Notes: generated by a model from the letters alone, not told the origin. A stretch of DNA of 64,000 bases from Terriglobia bacterium (GCA_020073345.1 JAIQFI010000021.1:33085-97084), one strand, 5' to 3'. Counted from the stretch's first letter, positions 1 through 9,437 are shown. Translations and numbers: made by a program.

Positions 1-516
1 GAATCTGCGCAGAACTTGAATGCGCTTGGACCGGTGCCGCGGACCGCACGTCCAGGAGGCGGCGTGCTCGGCCAGCAGCGGGACACTCAACTGAGCAAGT
101 GTAACGATGCCCTGTTCGCGGCAGAAATCCAGCAGGCCGGCGGACACTTTCCGTTGGGTCTTGAGCGCCCATTGTGGGTTGACGCCGACGAGCGCCGTGC
201 GGATCTTGCGCGTGGTGTTCTTCGCCTTGCCAGTGGACTGCGCAGTGAGGGCCTGAAGGAAGCTGGTGACGGCGTCGGCCACCGTCACCTGCCCTTTCTG
301 GCTGGGGTCGTGCCAGGTTCCACGAGCTTCCTTTTCGCGCACCAGATCCTGAGCGCGCGTCCACGAGGAGGTGTCCAGCGCCTTTCGGTGCATTACCCCA
401 CCGAGGTGCCCTTCGGCATGAATGGGGCATTGGCAGCGGCGGTAGGTGCGACCCGGGTCTCGTCCGTGGTGGTGTGCGATGCAGTCCTTGGTGTGCCGGC
501 GGAAGATCGTGAGCAC
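1..516 (-). CDS. Tyrosine-recombinase-like integrase, N-terminal part (cut by window edge)
   Basis: The gene starts at a GTG (514-516) with an AGGAG-type ribosome site at about 523-528, and reads open for 172 codons to the left edge. The N-terminus has a Cys/His-rich head (C11, H14-H16, C28, C30, H33), with the RRCxCPIHAEG pattern seen at the start of integrases in Solibacter and Koribacter. A helical segment follows that resembles a SAM-like core-binding domain (about residues 70-172). The catalytic R-HxxR-Y domain would lie left of the window, so recombinase activity cannot be confirmed here. Its neighbour is a kinase gene that stops abruptly, which fits an integrase sitting at the end of its own element. 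It could also be a domesticated phage integrase. Confidence 0.72.
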   Translation of the reverse strand, partial: MLTIFRRHTKDCIAHHHGRDPGRTYRRCQCPIHAEGHLGGVMHRKALDTSSWTRAQDLVREKEARGTWHDPSQKGQVTVADAVTSFLQALTAQSTGKAKNTTRKIRTALVGVNPQWALKTQRKVSAGLLDFCREQGIVTLAQLSVPLLAEHAASWTCGPRHRSKRIQVLRRF

Positions 517-610
517 GGGTTGGTCTCCTGGTCAGAGGGTCAAAGTCCTCGCACCAGTGTAGCAAAAGGAGGCCCACTAAGCACACACGCATCTAGAATC
601 TATACAAGAA

Positions 611-629
611 GTAACTTATTTACAGTTAC
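611..629. repeat. Inverted repeat between integrase and truncated kinase (possible att core)
   Basis: GTAACT (611-616) and AGTTAC (624-629) form a perfect 6-bp inverted repeat with a 7-bp spacer. It lies in an AT-rich patch (about 585-640) unlike the GC-rich surroundings. The spacing resembles a tyrosine-recombinase core site, but the arms are short, so this is only a candidate. Confidence 0.25.
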
Positions 630-634
630 ATATC

Positions 635-1207
635 CTAGTAAGCATGAGTCTGCTCGGGAGCCATGTACGCCGCCGTTCCAAGGATCATGCCGGCTTGCGT
701 CGCAGCCATGCTGAGGGTGGGCGATTGGGTGGCCTGCGCTTGCGAAGCGGCCTCCGGTGGCTCGGTCATTTTAGCCAGGCCGAAGTCGAGCACTTTTACC
801 GTGCCATCGGGCTTGATCTTGACGTTGGCGGGTTTCAGGTCGCGATGCGTGATGCCTTTTTCGTGCGCTTCGCTAAGCGCCTCCGCGATTTGCCGGGCGA
901 TACGCAGCACCTCGTCGAGCGGCAGGGGGCCCTTGGGAGCTTCGCCCTCGACGTACTCCATGACCAGAAAGTTGGGCCCGATATCGAAGAGACTGCAAAT
1001 GTTGGGATGGTTCAGCGCGGCAATCGCCCGCGCCTCGCGCTCAAAACGCTCGGTGAACTGCTGGTTGGAAACCTTGATGGCGACATCGCGACGCAGGCGG
1101 GTGTCATGCGCCCGGTAGACCTCGCCCATGCCTCCGGCGCCGATGAGAGCGATGATCTCGTACGGGCCGAGGCGTTCACCTGCGGATAAAGACATGTTTT
1201 CAAGCAT
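635..1207 (-). pseudogene. Ser/Thr protein kinase, truncated after the APE motif
   Basis: This is the N-terminal two thirds of a Hanks-type kinase domain of the bacterial Pkn family. The glycine loop GAGGMGEV (23-30), AIK lysine K45, HRDLKPAN (121-128), DFG (141-143) and APE (183-185) are all present. Only four residues (THAY) follow the APE-Q before a TAG. Subdomains IX-XI and the usual transmembrane and sensor half are missing, whereas relatives run to roughly 800-900 residues. The reading frame breaks at about position 650, where GC content drops towards the integrase. The start may be ATG 1207 or ATG 1195; the family usually begins near 'MSLSAGERLGPYEI', which favours the latter. It is probably a non-functional remnant, although ATP-binding residues remain. 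Confidence 0.8.
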
Positions 1208-1255
1208 TTTACCGAAATTAACCACCAACCGATATCCTGCCGTTATCCTAGGTGT

Positions 1256-2098
1256 TTGGTTCGCTCCAAAATCAGGATCAGAATCGTCGCTATCGCGCTC
1301 CTGGTGGCGCCTTTTCTCGTGGCCGTGTGGGCTTTCGGGATCGAGCCCAGGATGCTGGTGGTCCGGCACCCGCGCATGGAGCTGCAGGGGTGGCCGTCGG
1401 AGATGCGGATCGCGGTGCTGAGCGATCTGCACATTGGCTCGCCACACGTGGGACTCGACAAGCTACAGACAATCGTAGAGCGAACCAATGCGGAGAATCC
1501 GGCGCTGGTCGTGCTCTTGGGCGATTTCGTCATCGGGGGGCCAGGAGGCAATAGTCACGTTCGCGGAGGCAACTTTGTCGAGCCGGAACACATTGCCCAA
1601 GAGCTAAAGGCATTTCGGGCGCCTTTGGGCGTGTTCGCGGTGCTGGGCAACCATGACTGGTGGTATGACGGCGATCGCGTCGGGAAGGCCCTGACGGACG
1701 CCGGGATCCAGGTGCTCGAGAACAGGGCCATACATGTTGGGCACATTTGGCTGGGCGGCATTGCCGACTTCTGGACGCGCGAGCCGGACGTCGCCGGGAC
1801 GCTTCGGCAAGTGACCAGTGACGATTCGGTGGTGTTGATCACGCACAATCCCGACATTTTTCCGGATGTGCCGCCGCGGGTGAGCCTGACGCTGGCCGCG
1901 CATACCCACGGTGGCCAGGTCAATTTGCCTGTGATCGGCAGAGTCGTCACCACGTCGAGACTCGGCTACGTGGCCGGCGAGTACGTGGAGCAGGGCCGCC
2001 ACCTGTTTGTGACCACCGGTATCGGCACGAGCATTTTTCCAGTACGCTTCGGGGTGCCGCCGGAAATCGTCATTCTGACGGTCGCGCCCGGGAGATAA
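1256..2098 (+). CDS. Membrane-anchored metallophosphoesterase (YkuE-like)
   Basis: This 280-residue calcineurin-like phosphoesterase has the full metal-binding set in order: SDLHIG, LLGDFV, GNHDWW, ITHNPD and AAHTHGGQ. An N-terminal hydrophobic stretch (about 8-27) suggests a signal anchor, placing the catalytic domain outside the cytoplasmic membrane. Relatives such as YkuE act on phosphodiester or pyrophosphate bonds in envelope lipids and wall precursors; the substrate here is unknown. The start is a TTG at 1256, because no ATG precedes the anchor in frame. It is divergent from the truncated kinase across about 48 bp, and the DegT aminotransferase follows 26 bp downstream, so the two may be co-transcribed. 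Confidence 0.85.
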   Translation: MVRSKIRIRIVAIALLVAPFLVAVWAFGIEPRMLVVRHPRMELQGWPSEMRIAVLSDLHIGSPHVGLDKLQTIVERTNAENPALVVLLGDFVIGGPGGNSHVRGGNFVEPEHIAQELKAFRAPLGVFAVLGNHDWWYDGDRVGKALTDAGIQVLENRAIHVGHIWLGGIADFWTREPDVAGTLRQVTSDDSVVLITHNPDIFPDVPPRVSLTLAAHTHGGQVNLPVIGRVVTTSRLGYVAGEYVEQGRHLFVTTGIGTSIFPVRFGVPPEIVILTVAPGR

Positions 2099-2124
2099 TT
2101 TCGTATTTACTCCCACTGTAGTTT

Positions 2125-3189
2125 TTGATTCAGGCGAACGATTTCCGCCGGCGATGGGAGGATCTCCGGGAAGACGCCCTGGCGGCGTTCGAAACGGTCG
2201 GAGCCAGCGGGAGCTACGTCCTAGGCGAGGAAGTGCGGGCTTTTGAACACGCGCTAGCGGCACTGTGGGGATTTCCGCACGCGGCGGGCGTCGCGAGTGG
2301 TCTGGATGCGATCGAGATCTCGCTACGCGCTCTGGGCTGCGGACCAGGGGACCGGGTGCTGACAGCGCCGATATCGGCTTTTGCGACCACGCTGGCGATC
2401 GTCAAGACCGGGGCCGTGCCGGTGTTTGTGGACACCGACGATCAGGGGCTTATCGATCTGGAGCGGTGCCAGGAATTATTGAAAAAGAGAAGTGATATCC
2501 GATTCTTTGTGCCGGTTCATCTGTACGGATTCGCGCTGGATCCCGATGAGCTATTGCGGCTTCGCGACGAGCACGCGCTACTGATGGTGGAAGATTGCGC
2601 GCAGTCGAGCAGCGCCGCCGGAGATCTCGCGGCAATCAGCTTCTATCCGACTAAGAACCTGGGGGCCATGGGCGATGGCGGGGCCATATTGATGCAAGAC
2701 GCTGCGCTCGAGGCTCGCGTGCAGGCTCTGCGGGATTACGGGCAGACGGCCAAGTATCGTCACGACGTCATCGGGTACAACAGCAGGCTGGATGAATTGC
2801 AGGCGGCTTTGCTGCGGAGGGCGTGTCTGCCGCGCCTGGAACGCTGGCTGTCGCGGCGGAGGGAGATCGCAGCGGCGTACCTAGAGGGAATCCAGAATCC
2901 CGCGGTGCGCCTGCCAGCGCCGCCCGCAGGCTCAGCCCCGTCGTGGCATTTGTTTCCCGTGTGGGTCGAGCCCGAACGGCGCGATGCGTTCACACGGCAT
3001 CTTGGGCTCGGAACTCACTATCCAATTGCCATTCCCGACCAGAAGGCTCTCCATAGCGTACGGTTTGAAGCTCCCGACGGTTGCGAAAACGCGAGACGAC
3101 TGTGCGCGAGCGAAGCCAGCCTGCCGATTCATCCGTACCTTTATGACTCCGAAGTCGCGGAAGTGATCGCGGCGGTGAATTCGTTCTAG
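2125..3189 (+). CDS. DegT/DnrJ/EryC1/StrS-family PLP aminotransferase
   Basis: This 354-residue fold-type I PLP enzyme is of the kind that aminates nucleotide-linked keto-sugars for polysaccharides or glycosylation. The Schiff-base lysine is K177 in FYPTKNLGAMGDGG, and the preceding VEDCAQ carries the cofactor-binding Asp. The usual linker between VEDAAQ and the lysine strand is about ten residues shorter than in typical members. It starts at TTG 2125, with no good upstream ATG. No sugar-nucleotide dehydratase or glycosyltransferase is adjacent, so the substrate cannot be inferred from context. The TAG stop shares the palindrome CTAG (3186-3189) with the stop of the convergent gene. Confidence 0.85.
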   Translation: MIQANDFRRRWEDLREDALAAFETVGASGSYVLGEEVRAFEHALAALWGFPHAAGVASGLDAIEISLRALGCGPGDRVLTAPISAFATTLAIVKTGAVPVFVDTDDQGLIDLERCQELLKKRSDIRFFVPVHLYGFALDPDELLRLRDEHALLMVEDCAQSSSAAGDLAAISFYPTKNLGAMGDGGAILMQDAALEARVQALRDYGQTAKYRHDVIGYNSRLDELQAALLRRACLPRLERWLSRRREIAAAYLEGIQNPAVRLPAPPAGSAPSWHLFPVWVEPERRDAFTRHLGLGTHYPIAIPDQKALHSVRFEAPDGCENARRLCASEASLPIHPYLYDSEVAEVIAAVNSF

Positions 3190-3923
3190 CGATGGTCCAG
3201 GTCTTTGGCAAGGCGCGCGGCCAGCGCGATCTGGTCGGCGGTCCCGCGCAGGGCCACCGCTCTCGGACTGTTGTAGGTAAACACCCTTTGGATTTGCGTG
3301 GCGTTGCGGATCGCAGTAGCCGCCTTTTGAAAATCCTGGACGTTCTGGGTGTTGCCGAGGTGCAGGACTCGCACCACGTCGTCATTGCTGTTCGGCATGC
3401 GGTACTCGCGCGTGGAGGGCGTAGCTGACGGCTCGAGTTCCTTCAGCAGCCATTCGGCCAGCCCGATCTGCGCGGCGGTTCCGCGAACTACGAAGGCTCG
3501 CGGTTCATTGTAGGTAAATGCACGCCGGAAGTCAGCGATGGTGCGCACCAACGTGGCAGCTTCCTGGAAATCCTGGACGGTCGCGGCATCCGTGAGATAA
3601 AAGAGGCGGACCAAGTCGTCGGTCGTTCCGGGGACGCGATACTCGTGCGGGACGGAAGCCTGCACCGTCTGGGTGTCGAGTTCGTTGAACAGCCACTCGG
3701 CCATCGTGATCTGGCTGGCGGAGGCGTGAACCGTCACGCTCCTTTGATCCTTGTCGGCGGCGGCCTCGCGAATGTCCGCGATGGTGCGAATCACGGTCGC
3801 GACTTCCTGAAACTGCTGGACGGCGGGAGTGTGAGTGAGGAAGAAGGTCCGATCCCGAAGATCGGTGGTTTGCCCCCAGCCGAGGCAGGTAAATAGGGCC
3901 AGTCCAATTGCGGCGGTGCGCAT
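3186..3923 (-). CDS. Secreted protein with three secretin-N-like repeats
   Basis: This 245-residue protein starts with a signal peptide (cleavage after about GWG|Q18) followed by three imperfect repeats at about residues 26-82, 104-163 and 183-243. Each repeat follows the pattern V-R-x-F-Y-L-T...VQDFQEAAT-x-IRTIAD...R-x-F-TYN-x-PRA-x-x-x-RGT-x-x-QI-x-LAEWL-x-KELD. This resembles the small alpha/beta N-domains of secretins (NolW-like), where RGT..QI..AEWL..ELD matches 'V-x-G-x-x-x-Q-x-x-x-x-x-x-LD'. No secretin barrel follows. It may be a free-standing ring-forming or adaptor protein. ATG 3923 is chosen because it gives a clean signal peptide. It ends tail-to-tail with the aminotransferase, overlapping by 4 bp. 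Confidence 0.6.
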   Translation of the reverse strand: MRTAAIGLALFTCLGWGQTTDLRDRTFFLTHTPAVQQFQEVATVIRTIADIREAAADKDQRSVTVHASASQITMAEWLFNELDTQTVQASVPHEYRVPGTTDDLVRLFYLTDAATVQDFQEAATLVRTIADFRRAFTYNEPRAFVVRGTAAQIGLAEWLLKELEPSATPSTREYRMPNSNDDVVRVLHLGNTQNVQDFQKAATAIRNATQIQRVFTYNSPRAVALRGTADQIALAARLAKDLDHR

Positions 3924-4009
3924 GGGCGTTCCTTTCAGAACGCTAGACGCAGGTGATCGCGCGAACGTGCAGAGACGTTCGCGCAACCAGAGAATGACCG
4001 GGGCCAGCG

Positions 4010-4414
4010 CTATTTGATCTGGAAACCGTCGGCGCCCTTGGCGCGATGCGCCATGTGACAGCCGCCGCAAGCGCCCCCGACCGTGGCCATCGCAGCGTTG
4101 GCGGCGTCGAAATCACCGGCCGCAGCAGCCTTAGCGATATCCGCGGACCCGGTCCGAGCTTGCTTGGCGAAGCCGACGGCATCCGCGGCGCCCTTCTTCG
4201 ACCAGTAGTCCTCGATCTGTTTGAACGAGGCCTCCATGGCCTTGGCGTCCGCCGCAGTGCCAGGACCATCCTTGGCCGCGATTCCCTTCGCCACCTTGCC
4301 CTTGCTGGCGACGGCGGACTTCATGAAACCCATGTAGTCGGCGTCGGACTGCGCCAGAAGGACGAAGAACACAACGGTAGCGAGTAGTGCTACCAGGACT
4401 TTTATCACTCTCAT
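4010..4414 (-). CDS. Class II-type cytochrome c (cytochrome c' like)
   Basis: This 134-residue exported haem protein has an N-terminal signal peptide (about 1-22) and an alpha-helical body. The single haem site CGGCH is near the C-terminus (C116, C119, H120), the hallmark placement of class II cytochromes and cytochrome c'. It probably binds one c-type haem in the periplasm and may act in electron transfer or in NO/oxygen-ligand binding. It lies 107 bp downstream of lon on the same strand and may be transcribed separately. Confidence 0.8.
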   Translation of the reverse strand: MRVIKVLVALLATVVFFVLLAQSDADYMGFMKSAVASKGKVAKGIAAKDGPGTAADAKAMEASFKQIEDYWSKKGAADAVGFAKQARTGSADIAKAAAAGDFDAANAAMATVGGACGGCHMAHRAKGADGFQIK

Positions 4415-4521
4415 TCAACAACCTCCAATGGCCTGCCATCATATCGTGTTGGGGGGCCGGAAGTCGAGGGGGGCTGGAGGCGAAGCGCCTCCAGCTTGTT
4501 CGCAGAGGAGCAAGAGCCGGC

Positions 4522-6912
4522 TTACGCCGCCTTGGGAGGAGCCGCCGGGACCACGTTTGCGGGCGTCTCCGGGACCACTCCCGGAAGCATGGCAGCCAGG
4601 ACATCGCGGACGCGGTCGGCGAAAATGAATTCCATCTCTGTGCGAACATCTTCGGGAAGATCGCGCAGGTCCTTCTGGTTGCCGCGCGGTACGATCACGC
4701 GCTTGATACCCGCGCGCCGCGCCGCCAGCACCTTCTCCTTGAGACCACCGATGGGCAACACCAAGCCGGTCAGTGTCACTTCGCCGGTCATGGCGGTATC
4801 GCTGCGAGCCGGCACGCCGGAGTAGAGCGAGGCCAGCGCAGTGGTCATGGTCACACCCGCCGAAGGGCCGTCCTTGGGGATGGCTCCGGCCGGGACGTGG
4901 ATGTGGAGACCGCTCTTGAGGAACATGCTGGGATCGAGGCCGAATTCGGCCGCATGGCTCCACAGATAGCTGCGGGCTGTTTTGGCCGATTCCTGCATGA
5001 CCTCGCCGAGCTGGCCGGTAATGGTCAGCTCCTTGCCATCGGGCAGGAGCGCGGCTTCGATGTACAGCACGTCGCCGCCGGTTTCTGTCCATGCCAGGCC
5101 GGTGGCTACGCCGGCCGGCAGCTCCTTGCGTGCAAGCTCCGGCAGGATCGCTTCGGGTCCCAGCATTTCGGGAACGTCGTCGCCTTTAACGATCACGGGA
5201 CCGGCTTCGCCTTCGGCGAACTTGACCGCGACCTTGCGGATCAAGCGGCCGAGCATCTGTTCCAGACGCCGCACACCGGCTTCGCGCGTATAGGACTCGA
5301 TGACTTTCTGCAGCGCTTCGTCGGTGATCACGCACTGCTCGGCGGTCAGTCCGGTATGCTGCAACAGCTTGGGCAACAGGTAGCGCTTGGCGATCTGGGT
5401 CTTCTCCTCCTCGCTATAGCCGGAGAGCCGCAGGATCTCCATGCGGTCGAGCAGCGGGGCGGGAATGGTATCCAGCGTGTTCGCGGTGGTGATGAACAGC
5501 ACCTTCGACAAGTCGAAGGGCAGATCCAGATAGTTGTCGCGGAACGTTTTGTTCTGCTCCGGATCCAGGATTTCGAGCAGCGCCGCAGCGGGATCGCCGC
5601 GGAAATCGCGCCCGAGCTTGTCGACTTCGTCCAGCATCAACACGGGGTTCATGAATCCCGCTCGCCGCATGCCCTGGATGAGGCGTCCTGGAAGGGCGCC
5701 AATATATGTCCGGCGGTGGCCACGCAACTCGGCTTCGTCATGCAGGCCGCCCAGGCTCATGCGCTCGAACTTGCGTCCGAGAGCACGTGCGATGGATTGT
5801 CCCAGCGAAGTCTTGCCGACGCCCGGTGCGCCCACGAAGCACAGAATCGGGGCTTTGGCTTCCGGATTCAGCTTGAGCACGGCGAGCTGCTCGACGATGC
5901 GTTCTTTAACCTTGGCGATTCCGTAGTGGTCCTCGTCGAGAACCTCGCGGGCTCGCTTCAGATCCAGATTGTCATCGCTGCGCTTCTTCCACGGAAGCTC
6001 GATGACGTATTCGAGCCAGGTGCGGATCACGTTGTGCTCGGGCGAGGCCGAGTTGATTTTCTCCAGCCGTTCCAGCTCGCGGTCGGCTTCCTTGCGGACA
6101 TCCTCTGGAAGATCGGCCTTGGCCAAGCGTTCGCGCAGGCCTTCCGCCTCGGCCTTGTCAGTATCGCCTTCGCCGAGCTCCTGTTCGATGGCCTTCTTCT
6201 GCTGGCGCAGCACATAGTCGCGCTGCTCTTTGGACATCTCGGATTTGGCTTTTTCGGTAACTTTGGCGCGCAGCTCGGCCACGTCCACTTCATGCGACAG
6301 CCAGCCCAGCACCATGCGCAGAGCTTCGATCCGGGTCGTGGTTTCGAGAAGGGATTGTTCCTTCTCCACGTCCAGGTTCATGACGGAGGCGACTAGAAAC
6401 GCGAGTTGCAGCGGATCGCCCTGGGCGGCGAACGCCTGGGTGATCTCCTGCGCCGGCTGGCCCTGCATCAGGTTGACGTACTTGGAGGCCATCTCGACCA
6501 CGGAGAGAGCCAGAGCCTCCAGCTCGCGGCTGGAATCGTCAGGCAAGGGCAACGGCCGGACCCGGGCTTTCAGGTGGCCATTTTCCTCGACTTTGACGAT
6601 CACCACGCGTTCGCTGCCCTGCACAAACAGATCGATATGGTCGGGCCGGGGGCGCCCCGACTTGCGAATCACCGCGCGGGTGCCGATGGTGTACAAATCG
6701 TCCGCACCGGGCGTTTCCACAGTGGGATCCTTTTGCGCTACGACAATCACTTCCTTGCCTTCGGTCGCCAGCGCCGATTCGACGGCGGCCACGGAGGCCT
6801 TGCGGCCCACTCCCAGCGGCATCAGAAGTCCTGGAAACAACACCGAGTTCTTCAGCGCCAACAACGGTAATGTTTGGATTTTCTCTTCGTCTGGCATATT
6901 CGTCTCTTTCAT
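4522..6912 (-). CDS. lon: Lon ATP-dependent protease
   Basis: This is a complete Lon (796 residues) that degrades misfolded and regulatory proteins in the cytoplasm. In order it has the N-terminal LON substrate domain (about 12-200), a coiled-coil linker, the AAA+ module with Walker A GAPGVGKT (361-368), and a C-terminal protease domain. The catalytic dyad is S684 in DGPSAG and K727 in GGLKEK. ATG 6912 lies 2 bp after the clpB stop. A second in-frame ATG at 6897 is preceded by AAAGAGACG and may be the real start. The short tail rich in Pro/Ala after residue 780 is unremarkable. It forms an operon with clpB. Confidence 0.97.
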   Translation of the reverse strand: MKETNMPDEEKIQTLPLLALKNSVLFPGLLMPLGVGRKASVAAVESALATEGKEVIVVAQKDPTVETPGADDLYTIGTRAVIRKSGRPRPDHIDLFVQGSERVVIVKVEENGHLKARVRPLPLPDDSSRELEALALSVVEMASKYVNLMQGQPAQEITQAFAAQGDPLQLAFLVASVMNLDVEKEQSLLETTTRIEALRMVLGWLSHEVDVAELRAKVTEKAKSEMSKEQRDYVLRQQKKAIEQELGEGDTDKAEAEGLRERLAKADLPEDVRKEADRELERLEKINSASPEHNVIRTWLEYVIELPWKKRSDDNLDLKRAREVLDEDHYGIAKVKERIVEQLAVLKLNPEAKAPILCFVGAPGVGKTSLGQSIARALGRKFERMSLGGLHDEAELRGHRRTYIGALPGRLIQGMRRAGFMNPVLMLDEVDKLGRDFRGDPAAALLEILDPEQNKTFRDNYLDLPFDLSKVLFITTANTLDTIPAPLLDRMEILRLSGYSEEEKTQIAKRYLLPKLLQHTGLTAEQCVITDEALQKVIESYTREAGVRRLEQMLGRLIRKVAVKFAEGEAGPVIVKGDDVPEMLGPEAILPELARKELPAGVATGLAWTETGGDVLYIEAALLPDGKELTITGQLGEVMQESAKTARSYLWSHAAEFGLDPSMFLKSGLHIHVPAGAIPKDGPSAGVTMTTALASLYSGVPARSDTAMTGEVTLTGLVLPIGGLKEKVLAARRAGIKRVIVPRGNQKDLRDLPEDVRTEMEFIFADRVRDVLAAMLPGVVPETPANVVPAAPPKAA

Positions 6913-6914
6913 AA

Positions 6915-9437
6915 TTAAGATGCTCGGACCGCCTTGGGGGACTCGACTTCAAAAACTAGCGCATCCTTACGGAAGTCCAGAAGGACTTTCTTCCCGTCGC
7001 GAATTTCGCCCGCCACCAGCATGCGAGCCAGCGGCGTCTCGACTTCCTTCTGGATGGCGCGTTTGAGGGGCCGCGCGCCATAGGCAGGGTCATAACCCAC
7101 GGTGACCAGGTGCGCGCGAGCGGCGTCGGTTAGCCGCAGGTCGATGTGGCGCTCGGCCAGCCGCGTCCGCAGGGTTTCCAGTTGGATATCGACGATCTTC
7201 TTCAATTCCTCTTGCGTCAGCCGGTGGAAGTTGATGACTTCGTCCACACGGTTCAGGAACTCTGGCCGGAACAGGCGCGGCAAGTCTTCCTGCTGTGCGT
7301 TCGAGGTCATGATCACGATGGTGTTCTTAAAGTCCACCGTGCGTCCCTGGCCGTCGGTCAGGCGGCCGTCGTCGAGCAGTTGCAGCAGAACGTGGAACAC
7401 GTCGCTGTGGGCTTTTTCGATTTCGTCCAGCAGGATCACGCAATAGGGACGGCGGCGGACGGCCTCGGTCAACTGCCCGCCTTCCTCGTAGCCAATGTAT
7501 CCGGGAGGCGCTCCGACCAGGCGGGATACGGTGTGTTTTTCCTGATATTCCGACATGTCAATGCGAATCAGGGAACGTTCATCGTCAAAAAGATATTGCG
7601 CGAGCGCGCGAGCCAGCTCGGTTTTGCCGACGCCGGTGGGTCCCAGGAAGATAAAGCTGCCGATGGGCCGCTTGGGATCTTTCAGGCCGCCACGGGCGCG
7701 CATGACCGCATCGGCCACCGCTTCGACGGCTTCGTCCTGTCCGACCACGCGTTTGTGCAGCTCCTCGGGAAGGTGTAGAAGTTTCTGAACCTCGCCTTCG
7801 AGAAGTTTCGAGAGGGGAATGCCGGTCCAGCGGCTGACCACTTGGGCAATGTCCTCTTCGTCGACTTCCTCCTTGAGGAGAGTGGGCGCATGCGCCTCTT
7901 TCTCGAGTTGTTTTTCGAGTCCAGTCAGCTTGCCGTATTTGAGCTCGGCGGCCTTGTTCAGATCGTAGGCGCGCTCGGCTTGTTCGATTTCGGTCTTCAC
8001 GTGGTCGATCTGCGCCCGGATCTCGCGCTGCTTCTTGAGCGCTTCCTGATCGGCCTGCCACTGGGCGCGCAGGCTGGCAGTGGAGGTTTTCAGTTCGGCG
8101 ACTTCCTTGTCGATTTTGCCCAGGCGTTCGCGCGAGGCTGCGTCGGATTCCTTCTTAAGGGCTTCCCGCTCGATTTCGAGCTGCATCTGGCGGCGCGTGG
8201 CTTCATCCAGCTCGGCCGGCATCGAGTCGATTTCAGTCCTCAATTTAGCCGCAGCCTCATCAACGAGATCGATGGCTTTGTCCGGCAGGAACCGGTCGGA
8301 GATGTAGCGATTGCTGAGGATGGCGGCGGCCACCAGGCTCGAATCCTTGATGCGGACGCCGTGGTGGACTTCGTAGCGCTCGCGCAAGCCGCGCAGAATG
8401 GAAATCGTGTCCTCGACCGACGGCTGGTCGACCAGGACCGTCTGGAAGCGGCGCTCCAGTGCTGCATCCTTTTCGATGTGCTTACGGTATTCGTCGAGCG
8501 TGGTTGCCCCGATGCAATGCAGCTCGCCGCGAGCCAGCATGGGCTTGAGCAGGTTGCCGGCATCCATGGAGCCTTCGGCCTTGCCGGCGCCGACGACAGT
8601 GTGCAGCTCGTCGATGAACAGGATGATCCTGCCTTCGGCCGACTGGACTTCCTTGAGGACGGCCTTGAGGCGCTCCTCAAATTCGCCACGGAACTTGGCG
8701 CCGGCGATGAGCGCGCCCATGTCGAGCGAGACTACTTTCTTCTCTTTCAGTCCTTCGGGAACGTCGCCGCGGACAATGCGCTGGGCGAGACCTTCCACGA
8801 TGGCGGTCTTTCCTACACCTGGTTCACCAATGAGCACGGGATTGTTCTTGGTGCGCCGCGAGAGGACCTGGATTACGCGGCGGATTTCTTCGTCGCGGCC
8901 GATCACCGGATCGAGTTTGTTCTGCGCGGCCGCCTTGGTCAGATCGCGGCCGTATTTTTCGAGAGCTTCGTAGGTGGCTTCGGGATTCTGCGTGGTGACG
9001 CGCTGCGACCCGCGAACTTCCTGGAGCACGCGCATCAGGCGGTCGCGAGTGATGCCGAGATCCTTGAAGGCTTTTTCGTCGGTTGCGGCCAGGATGACGT
9101 GCTCGATCGAGACGTACTCGTCCTTGAGGCGCTTGGCTTCGTTCTCGGCCGCGGTCATCAGCTTTTGCAGCCGGGCGGTAATATAAATCTGGTCTTGGGC
9201 GACCCCGGAGCCGGACACCTTGGGGAGCTTGTCGAGCTCCTGGATCAGGCGGCGATGGACATCTTCCAACTTCACCTCGGCCCGGGCCAGGATCGACTGG
9301 GCCAGACCCCCTTCCTGTTCGAGAAGGGCGACGAGCAAATGCTCGACGTCGATCTGCTGGTTTCCGCGACCGGCAGCCAGAGACTGGGCAGAGCGGAAAG
9401 CTTCCTGGAGTTTTTCCGTAAAGCGGTTAAAATCCAT
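6915..9437 (-). CDS. clpB: ClpB disaggregase (AAA+), with a shortened NBD2 segment
   Basis: This protein disaggregase works with DnaK/DnaJ to resolubilise heat-damaged proteins. It has two N-terminal Clp repeats (1-145), NBD1 with Walker A GEPGVGKT (204-211), a coiled-coil middle domain (about 395-520) and NBD2 with Walker A GPTGVGKT (599-606), followed by the DEIEKAH Walker B. At 840 residues it is about 20 shorter than usual. The loss maps between the sensor motif TSN (711-713) and FRPEFLNR (723 on), where only nine residues remain instead of about 29. The start ATG 9437 is preceded by a plausible -35/-10 pair. lon follows immediately. Confidence 0.96.
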   Translation of the reverse strand: MDFNRFTEKLQEAFRSAQSLAAGRGNQQIDVEHLLVALLEQEGGLAQSILARAEVKLEDVHRRLIQELDKLPKVSGSGVAQDQIYITARLQKLMTAAENEAKRLKDEYVSIEHVILAATDEKAFKDLGITRDRLMRVLQEVRGSQRVTTQNPEATYEALEKYGRDLTKAAAQNKLDPVIGRDEEIRRVIQVLSRRTKNNPVLIGEPGVGKTAIVEGLAQRIVRGDVPEGLKEKKVVSLDMGALIAGAKFRGEFEERLKAVLKEVQSAEGRIILFIDELHTVVGAGKAEGSMDAGNLLKPMLARGELHCIGATTLDEYRKHIEKDAALERRFQTVLVDQPSVEDTISILRGLRERYEVHHGVRIKDSSLVAAAILSNRYISDRFLPDKAIDLVDEAAAKLRTEIDSMPAELDEATRRQMQLEIEREALKKESDAASRERLGKIDKEVAELKTSTASLRAQWQADQEALKKQREIRAQIDHVKTEIEQAERAYDLNKAAELKYGKLTGLEKQLEKEAHAPTLLKEEVDEEDIAQVVSRWTGIPLSKLLEGEVQKLLHLPEELHKRVVGQDEAVEAVADAVMRARGGLKDPKRPIGSFIFLGPTGVGKTELARALAQYLFDDERSLIRIDMSEYQEKHTVSRLVGAPPGYIGYEEGGQLTEAVRRRPYCVILLDEIEKAHSDVFHVLLQLLDDGRLTDGQGRTVDFKNTIVIMTSNAQQEDLPRLFRPEFLNRVDEVINFHRLTQEELKKIVDIQLETLRTRLAERHIDLRLTDAARAHLVTVGYDPAYGARPLKRAIQKEVETPLARMLVAGEIRDGKKVLLDFRKDALVFEVESPKAVRAS

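Noticed and set aside
16..714. Open frame of 232 codons on the plus strand at the left edge
   Set aside because: The minus strand of the same stretch encodes the integrase head with a ribosome site; the plus frame also crosses the AT-rich gap and the kinase end without a break in character.
1208..1447. Upstream extension of the truncated kinase by 80 codons
   Set aside because: The extension is antisense to the metallophosphoesterase start and unlike kinase N-termini; the start was moved to ATG 1207/1195.
4387..6396. Long open frame (669 codons) on the plus strand
   Set aside because: It is antisense to lon, is low in family-like motifs and rich in repeats of Gly/Gln/His typical of reverse-complemented GC-rich coding DNA; lon is certain.
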